Below are positions 18,923 through 27,740 of a stretch of 64,000 nt of DNA, one piece after another. Numbering within the stretch: position 1 is the first letter of the stretch; each line of letters starts with the position of its first letter. The notes below the pieces were generated by a model that saw only the letters and a list, made by a program, of their open reading frames with translations, did no database searches and had not been told where the DNA came from. The stretch lies in assembly GCF_018780565.1 (NCBI RefSeq), contig NZ_JADMJN010000002.1, positions 186,001-250,000 on the forward strand, in the 5' to 3' direction. The translations under genes and the position numbers were made by a program. Source of the stretch: Rhodoferax sp. (lineage in GTDB: Bacteria; Pseudomonadota; Gammaproteobacteria; Burkholderiales; Burkholderiaceae_C).

Positions 18923-20602
18923 ATGCAGTTTCTCCAGGGTATCGCGCACCGGCTTGGCGCCTTGCCGGCCCGGCGCGTGACCTGGGGCCTGGTGCTGTTC
19001 TTCTCCATCTGGGTCGTGCTGGATGTGTTCGTGCTCAAGCTCAGCGGCGGCGTGGCGCAATCGAGTTACGACGCCATGGTGCGGGCGCGCCTGGTCGCCG
19101 CCGCCCCGGACCCGCGGATTGTCATCGTCGACATTGACGAGGCATCGCTGGCGCGCATGGGGAAAGAGTTTGGCCGCTGGCCCTGGCCGCGCGACACGCT
19201 GGCCACGGTGTTGCAACATATCGAGGCCCAGCAGCCGGCGGCGGTGGTTTGGGATATTTTGTTTTCCGATGCGGATCGGCTGAGCCCCGGTGGCGATGCG
19301 GCTTTCAACGAGGCGGTGCGGCGCAGCCAGCGCAGCCACTTTTCGGTGGTCAGGTTGCCCCGCTCCAACGATTCCGCCAGTCAGATCACACGTGCCGCTT
19401 TGCCGGGCCTGTGGCTGCTTGCGCCGCCTTCGCCAAACGTACCTCCACCCGTTGCCGGTGAATCCACTGTGGCCAAGGCCGCCACGGTGGCGCTGATCCC
19501 GCCAGCGCTGCCTGCGGTGGCGAGCGCCCGTCTGGGTTTCAACAATGGCTATGTCGATCAGGATGGCGTGTTGCGCCGCTATCGCTTCGTGGAGCCCCTG
19601 GCCGATGGCACGGCGATCCAGTCGATCGCCGCCAGTGTTTTAAGTGCTACTAATTTGGACGCATACAAAGACTATTCCGAAAGGGCTGGCGGCGCGTTTG
19701 ATTCAAGAGGCGAGCTGATTTCCTGGCGCAAGCGAGGGGATGCCTATCCGCATATTTCGTTTGCCGACGTCTTTGAGCAGGCCGAAGGTGTCAAGCCTGT
19801 GGCAGGGCAGTCCACCTTTGCCGGCAAGGTCGTCATCGTGGGTGCCACAGCGCCCAGTCTGCATGACATTCACCCGTCGCCGCTGTCCAACATGCAGGCC
19901 GGGGTGGACTCGCTGGCCACGGTGATCGACAACGCACTGAACCGGCGGCACCTGCATGAACTGCCGCGTTGGCTCCAGGCCGGGCTGGCTATCGCGCTGT
20001 GCGTGGGCCTGGCCCTGTGGGTTCAGTTCAAAAGCGTGGCCTCCCTCGTGCCGGCCTTGCTGGCCCTGCCCGCTGCTCTGCTGGGCATCGGGTACCTGAG
20101 TCTGAACGGTTTGCCGGTATTTCTGGACCTGCACCTGGCGGCGGGTCTGGCGCTGGTGTTTCTGGCGGTATTGCGCTACTGGAACACATTGCGTCGCAAC
20201 TACTGGTGCTCGCCGCCCTCCTCGACCGCACAGGCGCTGGCGATCTGGCCCTGGGAGCGAAGCGATGCCTGGCTGGAAGGCGCGCTGGACCGTTTGATTG
20301 ATGCCGTGGAGCGCCATGCGCCGACCTGCCGTGTGGTGGTGTGCGATGCCAACGTGATCTGGCCCGCAACGCTGCGCTGGCCTGAACTCGCGCGCTTCGC
20401 GGCGGTGGTCGGACCGCAGGAGGCTGTGTTGGAAGCCCGGGACAAACTGGAGCCCGCGCTCCGGCGCCTGGCCCGGCGCAGCGGCGAGCCGGTGCTGCTT
20501 GATTCTTCGCCAAACCGTGCAGAGTTGGCAAAGACTATATTCATGGTATGGGCAACGTTTCAGAAAACGGATACAAACCAGGAATCCAGACCGAAAGGTT
20601 GA
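18923..20602 (+). CDS. CHASE2-domain membrane sensor without recognised output domain
   Basis: The protein has ~559 residues. One membrane helix near 25-45 (WGLVLFFSIWVVLDVFVL) leads into an extracytoplasmic CHASE2 domain (DPRIVIVDIDEASLARMG, GRWPWPRDTLATVLQHI, GKVVIVGATAPSLHDIHPSP). Three helices follow around 345-430. The cytoplasmic C-terminus (~120 residues) lacks kinase, cyclase or GGDEF motifs. CHASE2 proteins normally pair sensing with such an output, so here the signal route is unknown. ATG 18923 is preferred to GTG 18872. Codons 242-259 coincide with a copy of the dispersed 54-bp element. The next gene, a caspase, starts 13 bases later. Confidence 0.88.
   Translation: MQFLQGIAHRLGALPARRVTWGLVLFFSIWVVLDVFVLKLSGGVAQSSYDAMVRARLVAAAPDPRIVIVDIDEASLARMGKEFGRWPWPRDTLATVLQHIEAQQPAAVVWDILFSDADRLSPGGDAAFNEAVRRSQRSHFSVVRLPRSNDSASQITRAALPGLWLLAPPSPNVPPPVAGESTVAKAATVALIPPALPAVASARLGFNNGYVDQDGVLRRYRFVEPLADGTAIQSIAASVLSATNLDAYKDYSERAGGAFDSRGELISWRKRGDAYPHISFADVFEQAEGVKPVAGQSTFAGKVVIVGATAPSLHDIHPSPLSNMQAGVDSLATVIDNALNRRHLHELPRWLQAGLAIALCVGLALWVQFKSVASLVPALLALPAALLGIGYLSLNGLPVFLDLHLAAGLALVFLAVLRYWNTLRRNYWCSPPSSTAQALAIWPWERSDAWLEGALDRLIDAVERHAPTCRVVVCDANVIWPATLRWPELARFAAVVGPQEAVLEARDKLEPALRRLARRSGEPVLLDSSPNRAELAKTIFMVWATFQKTDTNQESRPKG
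19646..19699 (+). repeat. Dispersed 54-bp element, copy C inside CHASE2 gene
   Basis: It starts GCTACTAATTT and has AAGGGCTGGCGGC at 37-49 of the unit. The first base is the first codon base, so it is read as 18 in-frame codons (A-T-N-L-D-A...). Confidence 0.6.
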
Positions 20603-20614
20603 AAGGGAGACACG

Positions 20615-22606
20615 ATGAAATTGAAAGCTGTTGGGTTGTTGTTGGGTGGGCTGGCGAGCTTGGGTGCCCAACTGGGCGTGCAAGCGCAAACGGCGCAAAC
20701 CGCCGTGCCCGGTCAGGCGCTGACGGCGTTGCGCGCCACCGATTTGCGCGCGGACAAGCTGGCGTCCGCACCGGTACTGCGCAGCCTGGCAGCGGGCTCA
20801 GCCTTGCGCCTGGTCAGTGTGGAGGGCGGTTGGGCCCTGGTGGAGGCGGCAACCCCTGCTGACAAGCCGGGGGCAAGAATGTCGGGCTGGGTGCGCGCCA
20901 GCACGGTGAACTGGCAGGCCGGCAGTTCACTTGCGTCGGGTCTGGCCAGCGGTCGTGAAGCATCAGGCAATACGGCCCTGACATTGGGCGTGCGCAGCCT
21001 GCCCCCGCGTATCAATCGCCACGCCTTGATCATCGGCATCAGCCGCTATGCGGACGCAGGGACACCGCCGCTGCCCGGTGCGCGCATTGACAAGGAAACG
21101 GCCACACAAATGGCGCAGGCCATGCAGGTGCCGGCGAGCAACATCCGGTATTTGCAGGATGAGCAGGCGACCGGCAACAGCATCCGCCAGGCGTTGCAGG
21201 AGCTGACCGACAAGGTGCAGGACGGAGACCGGGTGTTTATTCACTATTCCGGGCACGGCACCCGCTACAACGATCCGGCGGCCGGTGGCTGTGTCGAGGC
21301 CTTGCTGGCCTATGACGGAGGCCAGAGCGGCATGATCACCAATCGCGAGATGGCCGACATGCTCAAGACCATCACCAACAAGACGGACAAGCTGTTTGTG
21401 ATGTACGACGCCTGCCATTCCGGTGGCCTGGTGCAGAACGCGGCATCGGTGCGAACGCGTGGCCTGACTAACGCCAATGACGACGGTGTTCTGCGGCCGA
21501 AGTTCTCCAGCATTTCCGAAGAGTGCGGACGTCCTGTCAATATCAAGACCCGCAACCTGATGGTGGAGGCCGTCGCGAAAGGGGGGTTGCCACAGGACAT
21601 CATCCACGTCAGCGCCTCGCGGGACAACGAGATCAGCTTTGACGATGAACTCAAAGGTGGCCTGGCCACCCAGTTCATGCGCGACTGCATGCTGCGCGAT
21701 GCCAAAGACCTGGACAACTCCGGCGCCATCAGCATGGAGGAAATAAAAATGTGCGCCCAGGAGAAAATCAACAAACGCATGGCCAACGATGCGAACTACA
21801 AGGCGCACAACCTGGTGCTCAATGGCAATGCCGCGTTTGTGCCCGCCTGGTTCAGCCAGGTCAGTGCAGCCCCGCTTGCCTTGGTGACGCAAGCGCCTGC
21901 CGCGGCCGTTGTGTCTATTGCGCCAGCCCCCGTGGCGACGCAAGTCAAACCGACAGCCGTCAAGCCGACACCTGTCGTGGCTGCGCCGACCCTTGCAGTG
22001 CCTGCGGTGGTGACAGCCGCTGCACCTGTCGCCGTTGCGTCAGCTCCGGCTCCGGTAGTGCAGCCTGCACCTTTGACCGGCGAGCAGGCTTTGCGCCAGA
22101 TGTTTGACCAGCGCGATGCCAAGCGCCGGGTGCAGGTGGTGGCGAGCAAGGACAAGCTCAAGATCGGGCAGGACGTGCTGGACTTCTCGGTGCAGTCGGA
22201 CCGTGGTGGCTACGTGTATGTCGCCCTGGCAGGCTCCGACAACAAGTCGGTCTATCTGCTGTTTCCCAACGACCTGGACCAGAACAACAAGATCGAGGCC
22301 GGGCAGCAGCTTCTGTTGCCGCGCCCCAACTGGCGCGTCAAGGCTGGCGGTCCGGCGGGCACAGACAACCTGCTGGTGATGGTGGCTGACGGTCCGCGAG
22401 ACCTTGCTCCGCTGGCGGCGAGCAAGGCGGGCGCCTTCGTCTCCTCGCTCAATGACGCACAGGGCCGCGCCAAGCTGGGGGCACTGATGTCCAGCTCGCG
22501 CGCGGTGACCAGCCAGTCCTGTGCCAATGCAGGCGCAAGAAAGAACAACCCCGTGTGTTCGGACGCCTATGGGGCAGCCATGGTTTCAGTGGAGGAGATT
22601 CAATGA
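20615..22606 (+). CDS. Exported caspase-family protease 2 with EF-hand and DUF4384-like tail
   Basis: The protein has 663 residues. A signal peptide (~1-25) is followed by an SH3-like region (~38-100), a caspase domain (~134-400) with His214 in HYSGHGTR and Cys267 in YDACHSGG, a perfect EF-hand loop at 365-376 (D-L-D-N-S-G-A-I-S-M-E-E) flanked by helices, an Ala/Pro/Val-rich linker (~418-485) and a DUF4384-like domain (~505-600). Two Cys near the C-terminus may form a disulfide. The layout suggests a calcium-responsive envelope protease. It sits 13 bases after the CHASE2 gene and overlaps the next gene by ATGA. Confidence 0.9.
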   Translation: MKLKAVGLLLGGLASLGAQLGVQAQTAQTAVPGQALTALRATDLRADKLASAPVLRSLAAGSALRLVSVEGGWALVEAATPADKPGARMSGWVRASTVNWQAGSSLASGLASGREASGNTALTLGVRSLPPRINRHALIIGISRYADAGTPPLPGARIDKETATQMAQAMQVPASNIRYLQDEQATGNSIRQALQELTDKVQDGDRVFIHYSGHGTRYNDPAAGGCVEALLAYDGGQSGMITNREMADMLKTITNKTDKLFVMYDACHSGGLVQNAASVRTRGLTNANDDGVLRPKFSSISEECGRPVNIKTRNLMVEAVAKGGLPQDIIHVSASRDNEISFDDELKGGLATQFMRDCMLRDAKDLDNSGAISMEEIKMCAQEKINKRMANDANYKAHNLVLNGNAAFVPAWFSQVSAAPLALVTQAPAAAVVSIAPAPVATQVKPTAVKPTPVVAAPTLAVPAVVTAAAPVAVASAPAPVVQPAPLTGEQALRQMFDQRDAKRRVQVVASKDKLKIGQDVLDFSVQSDRGGYVYVALAGSDNKSVYLLFPNDLDQNNKIEAGQQLLLPRPNWRVKAGGPAGTDNLLVMVADGPRDLAPLAASKAGAFVSSLNDAQGRAKLGALMSSSRAVTSQSCANAGARKNNPVCSDAYGAAMVSVEEIQ

Positions 22607-23091
22607 GTGATTCGAAAGCAAAATTTGTTGCTGCATTTTTGATGGCATCTTGCGCAATCAGTGCGCAGGCCCAGGGCGTTTTAACGGCTGTTCCGCAGGG
22701 TTGGCTGATTACCGCAGCCGAGGCGATTGAGTTCAAGGGCGAGGACGGCTTCAACGAGCCGCCCGCCTTGCGTCCGCGTGCGGTCGTGCCGCTGATCGAC
22801 ATCCTCAAACCCGAGCCGGTTTCCGATCTGAAGGTTAAGGCGCCGTTCGCGATTGCGGTGCAGTTCAAGAGCCAGGCGGATGCGCCGATTGACCCGGGAA
22901 CCTTCAAGGTGATGTATGGCACATTCAAGGTCGATATCACCAGCCGCATTACCAAGTACGTCAAGGTCACCAAGGAAGGTTTTTCGCTGGAGAACGCGCA
23001 GATCCCGACGGGAAAGCATCGCCTGACCATGCAGGTGCAGGACGAAAAGCAGCGTGTTGCAGAGCGGGAACTGCGGCTCGAAGTCGAATAA
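22603..23091 (+). CDS. Small exported beta-rich protein, last gene of caspase locus
   Basis: ATG 22603 overlaps the TGA of caspase 2 (ATGA), giving a 162-residue protein with a signal peptide (FLMASCAISAQAQ). The mature part looks like a single Ig-like beta-sandwich: VKAPFAIAVQFKSQADAPID, GTFKVDITSRITKYVK and HRLTMQVQDEKQRVAERELR. No family is recognised. Translational coupling to caspase 2 suggests a partner, inhibitor or substrate adaptor of that protease. It ends 18 bases from the convergent regulator gene. Confidence 0.82.
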   Translation: MSDSKAKFVAAFLMASCAISAQAQGVLTAVPQGWLITAAEAIEFKGEDGFNEPPALRPRAVVPLIDILKPEPVSDLKVKAPFAIAVQFKSQADAPIDPGTFKVMYGTFKVDITSRITKYVKVTKEGFSLENAQIPTGKHRLTMQVQDEKQRVAERELRLEVE

Positions 23092-23109
23092 GCCGCTGGC
23101 GGCGGGTTG

Positions 23110-23844
23110 TCAGTCCAGCGGCAGAGCCGCTGGAGGCGCGGAGCCGCTTGAGCGCAAGGCGGCCAGATTCAGCACACGCAAGCCGCCATACTCGACGCGA
23201 ATGGAGTCCTGCCCGGCCAGCGCCGTTAGTGCTTCATTCACGCGCTGACGCGACAAACCCACCAGATACGCCAGCTCTTGCTGGGTGATGCGCAGTACCT
23301 CGCCGACGCCGGGGTAGAGCACCGGGTTGAACAGCGCCGCCAGGCTTCGAGCCACCCGGATGTCGGGGTTGGTCATGCGGTCAATTTCACGCGCAGCAAT
23401 GAATTGGCCCAGGCGCTCGTTGAGCTGGTTCATCACAAACCGGTTGAAGCCGATGGAGTGGTCCAGCAGCCAGTGGAAGGTGTCCACATGCAACCCGGCC
23501 ACCATGCTCTTGCGCAGCGCCTGGATGTTGTAGCGGTAGGTCTCGCGTTTGAGGGCCGTGCCCTCGCCAAACCACCCGCCAGGCGGAATTCCCGTGAAGG
23601 TCATGGTCTGGCCCTCGGCGTTGTCGCTGCTCATCTTGAGCAGGCCATCCACCACGCCAAACCAGTAGGTGACGGGGCGACCGGTGCGGCAGATGTATTC
23701 GCCAGGGATGGCATCGGCGATTTTCAGGTCGCCCACAGCGCGCTCGCGTTCATGCGGCGCCAGCAGGCGCATCCAGGGAATCGCATCCAGCTCGGCGGCA
23801 GTCAAGGAGCGGCGGCGTTGGTGAAGCGCGGAGTCGGTTGCCAT
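23110..23844 (-). CDS. Crp/Fnr-family transcriptional regulator
   Basis: The ~244-residue protein has a cyclic-nucleotide-binding-type beta-barrel (PGEYICRTGRPVTYWFGVVDG, PGGWFGEGTALKRE), a dimer helix and a C-terminal winged helix with TQQELAYLVGLSRQRVNEAL. The N-terminal Cys cluster of FNR is absent, so it is not an iron-sulfur oxygen sensor. The start is placed at 23844 (MATDSALH); an ATG at 23892 is also in frame. The gene is divergent from the acyl-CoA-ligase/ABC-transporter unit, whose 178-bp upstream region has several dyads, so it probably controls that unit and itself. Confidence 0.9.
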   Translation of the reverse strand: MATDSALHQRRRSLTAAELDAIPWMRLLAPHERERAVGDLKIADAIPGEYICRTGRPVTYWFGVVDGLLKMSSDNAEGQTMTFTGIPPGGWFGEGTALKRETYRYNIQALRKSMVAGLHVDTFHWLLDHSIGFNRFVMNQLNERLGQFIAAREIDRMTNPDIRVARSLAALFNPVLYPGVGEVLRITQQELAYLVGLSRQRVNEALTALAGQDSIRVEYGGLRVLNLAALRSSGSAPPAALPLD

Positions 23845-23911
23845 GAATGGGTCAGAAGTGCTGTAAGTTGGAAGACAGTGAAGGGAAAACACCTAGCGGG
23901 AAACCTTCGAA

Positions 23912-23929
23912 TTGTCGTCCAAACGACAA
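23912..23929. promoter_or_regulatory. Perfect dyad, candidate Crp/Fnr-family operator
   Basis: TTGTCGT-CCAA-ACGACAA is a perfect 7-4-7 inverted repeat, the spacing expected for Crp/Fnr dimers. A further ACGACAA half-site is at 24007-24013, ten bases before the ligase start codon. Confidence 0.6.
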
Positions 23930-24014
23930 CTTGGCGTCAAATGAATGTCTATTATTCGGGTCATTCCAGCAGTCCCTGGGCAACTTGCCCATATTGCTTT
24001 CATTTGACGACAAG
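23930..24014. repeat. Distant inverted repeat bracketing the ligase promoter region
   Basis: The 16-mer at 23930-23945 is the reverse complement of 23999-24014 with one mismatch. The 53-bp interval contains a third dyad, GGGCAA-C-TTGCCC, at 23978-23990. Confidence 0.6.
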
Positions 24015-24022
24015 GTACCGGG

Positions 24023-25969
24023 ATGCAGACCACTTTCCCTCGACTTCTTTTGAACCATGCCACTCAGCGGCCGGCTGAACCTGCCATGCGTGAAAAGGAA
24101 TATGGCATCTGGCAGGCCCTGTCCTGGGCGGATCTGGCCACGCTGGTGGAGCACCTGGCCTGCGGACTGCACCAGGCAGGTTTGCGCCGCAATGAGCACA
24201 TGATCGTGGTCGGTGCGAACCGCCCCCGTCTTTACGCCACCATGCTGGCGGCCCAATCCCTGGGGGCGATCCCGATTCCCCTGTACCAGGACGCGGCGGC
24301 GGCGGAATGCGTTTTTCCGATTAATAACGCTGACGTGCGCTTTGCCTTTGCCGAAGACCAGGAGCAGGTGGACAAGCTGCTGGAGATTCGTGAGCAATGC
24401 CCCCAGTTGCAGCACATCTACTTCGACGATCCACGGGGTCTGCGCAATTACGACGAGCCGGGTCTGGCTGCGCTGGATGAGTTGCTGGCTTCGGGCAAGG
24501 CCTTTGCCGGCTTGCATGCGGATTTTTTCAAGACCGAAGTGAGCCTGGCCAAACCAGATGACGTCGCGGCCATGTTCTTCACCTCGGGCACCACCGGCAA
24601 CCCCAAAGGCGTGGTGCACACCCACAACTCGTTGCTGAACCGGGCCAAGGCAGGGGCTGATTTTGACAAACTGACCCACGCCGAAGAAGTGCTGGCCTAT
24701 TTGCCCCCCGCCTGGATTGGTCAGAATATCTTCAGCTACTCGCAGTGGCTGGCGTGCGGCTATGTGGTGAACTGCCCCGAGTCGGCGGCCACGGTCACCA
24801 TCGATCTCAAGGAAGTGGGGCCCACCTATTACTTCGCCCCGCCCCGGGTGTTTGAAGGCCTGCTCACCAGTGTGATGATTCGCATGGAGGACGCCGGCGC
24901 CATCAAGCGCAACATGTTCCACTCCTTCATGGGTGTGGCGCAACGCGTCGGCCCGGCCCTGATGGATGGCAAACCCGTGTCGCTGGTGGATCGCGTGCTG
25001 TATGCACTGGGCAATGTGCTGGTGTACGGTCCGTTGCGCAACAACCTGGGTATGAGCCGGGTGCGCGTGGCCTACACGGCCGGTGAGGCCATTGGCCCGG
25101 ACCTCTTTACCTTCTATCGCTCTATTGGCATCAACCTCAAGCAGTTATACGGTTCCACAGAGACTGCCGTGTTCGTGTGCCTGCAGCCCGACCACGAAGC
25201 GCGCGCCGACACAGTAGGTGTGCCCTGTGCGGGTGTCGAGATCAAGGTCGCCGACAACGGTGAAATCCTGGTCAAGTCACCAGGGCTGCTCAAGGAGTAC
25301 TTCAAGAACCCGCAAGCCACTGCCGAAGTCATGAGTGCCGACGGCTGGTACCACACCAGCGACGCCGGCTTTCTGGACGCGCACGGCCACCTGAAGATCA
25401 TCGACCGCGTCAAGGATGTAGGGCGCATCAAGGGTGGCGCCAATGACGGCGCCATGTTTGCGCCCAAGTATGTGGAGAACAAGCTCAAGTTTTTTCCGCA
25501 CATCAAGGAAGTTGTGGCCTATGGGGATGGACGCGAAAAAGTCTGCGTCATGATCAACATCGACTTTGATGCCGTGGGCAACTGGGCCGAGCGCCGCAAC
25601 CTGCCCTATGCCGGTTACACCGACCTGGCGCAAAAGCCCGAGGTCTATCAGCTCATCAAGGAATGCGTCGAGAAAGTGAATGCCGATCTGAGCGTGGACA
25701 CGCTGCTGGCGGGCAGCCAGGTCAGCCGTTTTCTGGTGTTGCACAAGGAACTGGATGCCGATGATGGCGAGCTGACCCGGACCAACAAGGTGCGACGCGG
25801 TTTCATTGCCGAGAAATACGATGTGCTGGTCGATGCCCTGTACGGGGGCAAGACCTCACAGTTCATCGAAACCCAGGTCAAGTTTGAAGATGGCCGCACC
25901 GGCAGCGTCAGCGCCACGTTGCGCATCGATGACGCAAAGACTTTTGCCCCGGTCAAGGCCGCAGCCTGA
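24023..25969 (+). CDS. AMP-forming acyl-CoA synthetase (long-chain/aromatic acid CoA ligase family)
   Basis: The protein has 648 residues. The adenylate-forming family is shown by the P-loop MFFTSGTTGNPKGVVH, the QLYGSTETAVF motif and GWYHTSDAGFLDAHGHLKIIDR. It converts a carboxylic acid, ATP and CoA into an acyl-CoA. Size and sequence resemble the long-chain FACL/FadD15 branch. It opens a seven-gene unit with a branched-chain-amino-acid-type ABC transporter and a second, PaaK-like, ligase, so the natural substrate is probably the imported acid, possibly aromatic or fatty. No signal or membrane segment is seen. Confidence 0.92.
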   Translation: MQTTFPRLLLNHATQRPAEPAMREKEYGIWQALSWADLATLVEHLACGLHQAGLRRNEHMIVVGANRPRLYATMLAAQSLGAIPIPLYQDAAAAECVFPINNADVRFAFAEDQEQVDKLLEIREQCPQLQHIYFDDPRGLRNYDEPGLAALDELLASGKAFAGLHADFFKTEVSLAKPDDVAAMFFTSGTTGNPKGVVHTHNSLLNRAKAGADFDKLTHAEEVLAYLPPAWIGQNIFSYSQWLACGYVVNCPESAATVTIDLKEVGPTYYFAPPRVFEGLLTSVMIRMEDAGAIKRNMFHSFMGVAQRVGPALMDGKPVSLVDRVLYALGNVLVYGPLRNNLGMSRVRVAYTAGEAIGPDLFTFYRSIGINLKQLYGSTETAVFVCLQPDHEARADTVGVPCAGVEIKVADNGEILVKSPGLLKEYFKNPQATAEVMSADGWYHTSDAGFLDAHGHLKIIDRVKDVGRIKGGANDGAMFAPKYVENKLKFFPHIKEVVAYGDGREKVCVMINIDFDAVGNWAERRNLPYAGYTDLAQKPEVYQLIKECVEKVNADLSVDTLLAGSQVSRFLVLHKELDADDGELTRTNKVRRGFIAEKYDVLVDALYGGKTSQFIETQVKFEDGRTGSVSATLRIDDAKTFAPVKAAA

Positions 25970-25986
25970 ACACACACTGAAGCATC

Positions 25987-26772
25987 ATGGCGACAAAAAA
26001 AATCGGCGACGTCATTCTGGATGTCAAAAACATTTCCCTGAGTTTTGGTGGCGTCAAGGCGCTGACCGACATCTCCTTCGATGTGCGCGAGCATGAAGTG
26101 CGCGCCATCATTGGCCCCAACGGTGCGGGCAAGAGCTCCATGCTCAACTGCATCAACGGGGTGTATACGCCGCAGCAGGGCTCCATCACCTTTCGCGGCA
26201 AGACCTTCAGCCACATGGACAGCCATGCGGTGGCCGTGATGGGCATTGGGCGCACCTTCCAGAACCTGGCGTTGTTCAAGGGCATGAGCGTGATTGACAA
26301 CATCATGACCGGGCGCAACCTCAAGATCAAAAGCAATCTGTTGTGGCAGGCCCTGCGCATTGGCCCGGCGCAAAGGGAAGAGGAAATGCACCGCGAGGCG
26401 GTGGAGCGCATCATCGATTTCCTGGAGATTCAGGCCTACCGCAAAACCCCTGTGGGCCAACTGCCGTATGGTCTGCAAAAGCGCGTGGACCTGGGGCGCG
26501 CCCTGGCCATGGAGCCGCAGGTGCTGCTGCTGGACGAACCCATGGCCGGCATGAACGTGGAAGAGAAGCAGGACATGTGCCGCTTCGTGCTGGATGTGAA
26601 CGAGGAATTCGGCACCACCGTGGTCTTGATCGAGCACGACATGGGGGTGGTGATGGACATTTCCGACCGCGTGGTGGTGCTGGACTACGGCAAGAAGATT
26701 GGTGATGGCACACCCGATGAAGTACGCAACAACGAAGAAGTGATCAGCGCCTATCTGGGCACCAGTCACTGA
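25987..26772 (+). CDS. ABC transporter ATPase, LivG-like
   Basis: The 261-residue protein has Walker A GPNGAGKSSML, a Q-loop in RTFQNLALF, and Walker B VLLLDEPMAGM. The signature-motif region reads GQLPYGLQKRVDLGRAL, where the usual LSYG is LPYG; this variant is common in LivG-type proteins. It hydrolyses ATP to drive uptake of branched-chain amino acids or related carboxylates. It lies 17 bases after the ligase and 10 before the permease gene. Confidence 0.94.
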   Translation: MATKKIGDVILDVKNISLSFGGVKALTDISFDVREHEVRAIIGPNGAGKSSMLNCINGVYTPQQGSITFRGKTFSHMDSHAVAVMGIGRTFQNLALFKGMSVIDNIMTGRNLKIKSNLLWQALRIGPAQREEEMHREAVERIIDFLEIQAYRKTPVGQLPYGLQKRVDLGRALAMEPQVLLLDEPMAGMNVEEKQDMCRFVLDVNEEFGTTVVLIEHDMGVVMDISDRVVVLDYGKKIGDGTPDEVRNNEEVISAYLGTSH

Positions 26773-26781
26773 GGAAACAAA

Positions 26782-27711
26782 ATGGCATTCTTTCTTGAAA
26801 CATTGTTGGGCGGCCTGATGGCCGGCATGTTGTATTCGCTGGTGGCGCTGGGCTTTGTGCTGATCTATAAGGCCTCGGGAGTCTTCAACTTTGCCCAGGG
26901 CGCCATGGTGCTGTTTGCCGCGCTGGCGATGGCACGCTTTGCCGAATGGATTCCGGCATTGACCGGCATTTCCAATCCGATTGCCGCCAATGTGATCGCT
27001 TTCCTGGCCGCTGGCGTGGTCATGTTTGTCGTCGCCTGGGTGATCGAGCGACTGGTGTTGCGCCACCTGGTCAACCAGGAGGCCACCACCTTGCTGATGG
27101 CAACGCTGGGCATCAGCTACTTTCTGGATGGCATGGGGCAAACCATTTTCGGCAGTGCCATTTACAAGATCGATGTCGGCATGCCCAAGGAACCCATCTT
27201 CGCGCTGGAGAGCGTATTCCCGGGCGGTATCCTGATCAACAAGGAAGATCTCTATGCGGCCCTGATCGCTGCCGTACTGGTGACGCTGCTCAGCGTTTTT
27301 TTCCAGAAAACCAGCACCGGTCGCGCCTTGCGTGCCGTCGCCGACGATCACCAGGCGGCACAAAGCATCGGTATTCCGCTGAACCGCATCTGGGTCATCG
27401 TCTGGTGCGTTGCCGGTGTGGTGGCGCTGGTCGCCGGCATGATCTGGGGCAGCAAGCTCGGCGTGCAGTTTTCGCTTACCACCGTGGCCCTGCGTGCCCT
27501 GCCCGTGGTGATTCTGGGTGGACTCACTTCGGTGCCCGGCGCCATCATCGGCGGACTGATCATTGGCGTGGGTGAAAAACTCTCGGAAGTGTTTCTGGGG
27601 CCTTATGTGGGCGGCGGCATCGAGATCTGGTTTGCCTATGTGCTGGCACTTGTGTTCCTGATGTTTCGTCCGCAGGGCCTGTTCGGTGAAAAGATCATCG
27701 ACCGCGTCTGA
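26782..27711 (+). CDS. ABC transporter permease, LivH-like
   Basis: The 309-residue integral membrane protein has about eight hydrophobic helices and the LivH hallmarks FNFAQGAMVLFAA near the N-terminus and RALRAVADDHQAAQSIGIPL in the cytoplasmic coupling loop. It forms half of the inner-membrane channel. It follows the LivG-like ATPase gene in the unit and pairs with the LivM-like permease next door. Confidence 0.94.
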   Translation: MAFFLETLLGGLMAGMLYSLVALGFVLIYKASGVFNFAQGAMVLFAALAMARFAEWIPALTGISNPIAANVIAFLAAGVVMFVVAWVIERLVLRHLVNQEATTLLMATLGISYFLDGMGQTIFGSAIYKIDVGMPKEPIFALESVFPGGILINKEDLYAALIAAVLVTLLSVFFQKTSTGRALRAVADDHQAAQSIGIPLNRIWVIVWCVAGVVALVAGMIWGSKLGVQFSLTTVALRALPVVILGGLTSVPGAIIGGLIIGVGEKLSEVFLGPYVGGGIEIWFAYVLALVFLMFRPQGLFGEKIIDRV

Positions 27712-27740
27712 ACCCTGCACCCTATTCATAGAGAAACCAC

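Noticed and set aside
16129..23091. Cytoplasmic anti-phage caspase (CRISPR-, gasdermin- or CHAT-type) system
   Set aside because: Both caspases have signal peptides and the partners are envelope proteins; no gasdermin, Cas or nuclease gene is near.
25648..27729. Long minus-strand open frame of 693 codons opposite the LivG/LivH genes
   Set aside because: It is rich in His, Gln and Ala as expected for the antisense of high-GC genes and has no recognised motif; the plus-strand genes are clear.
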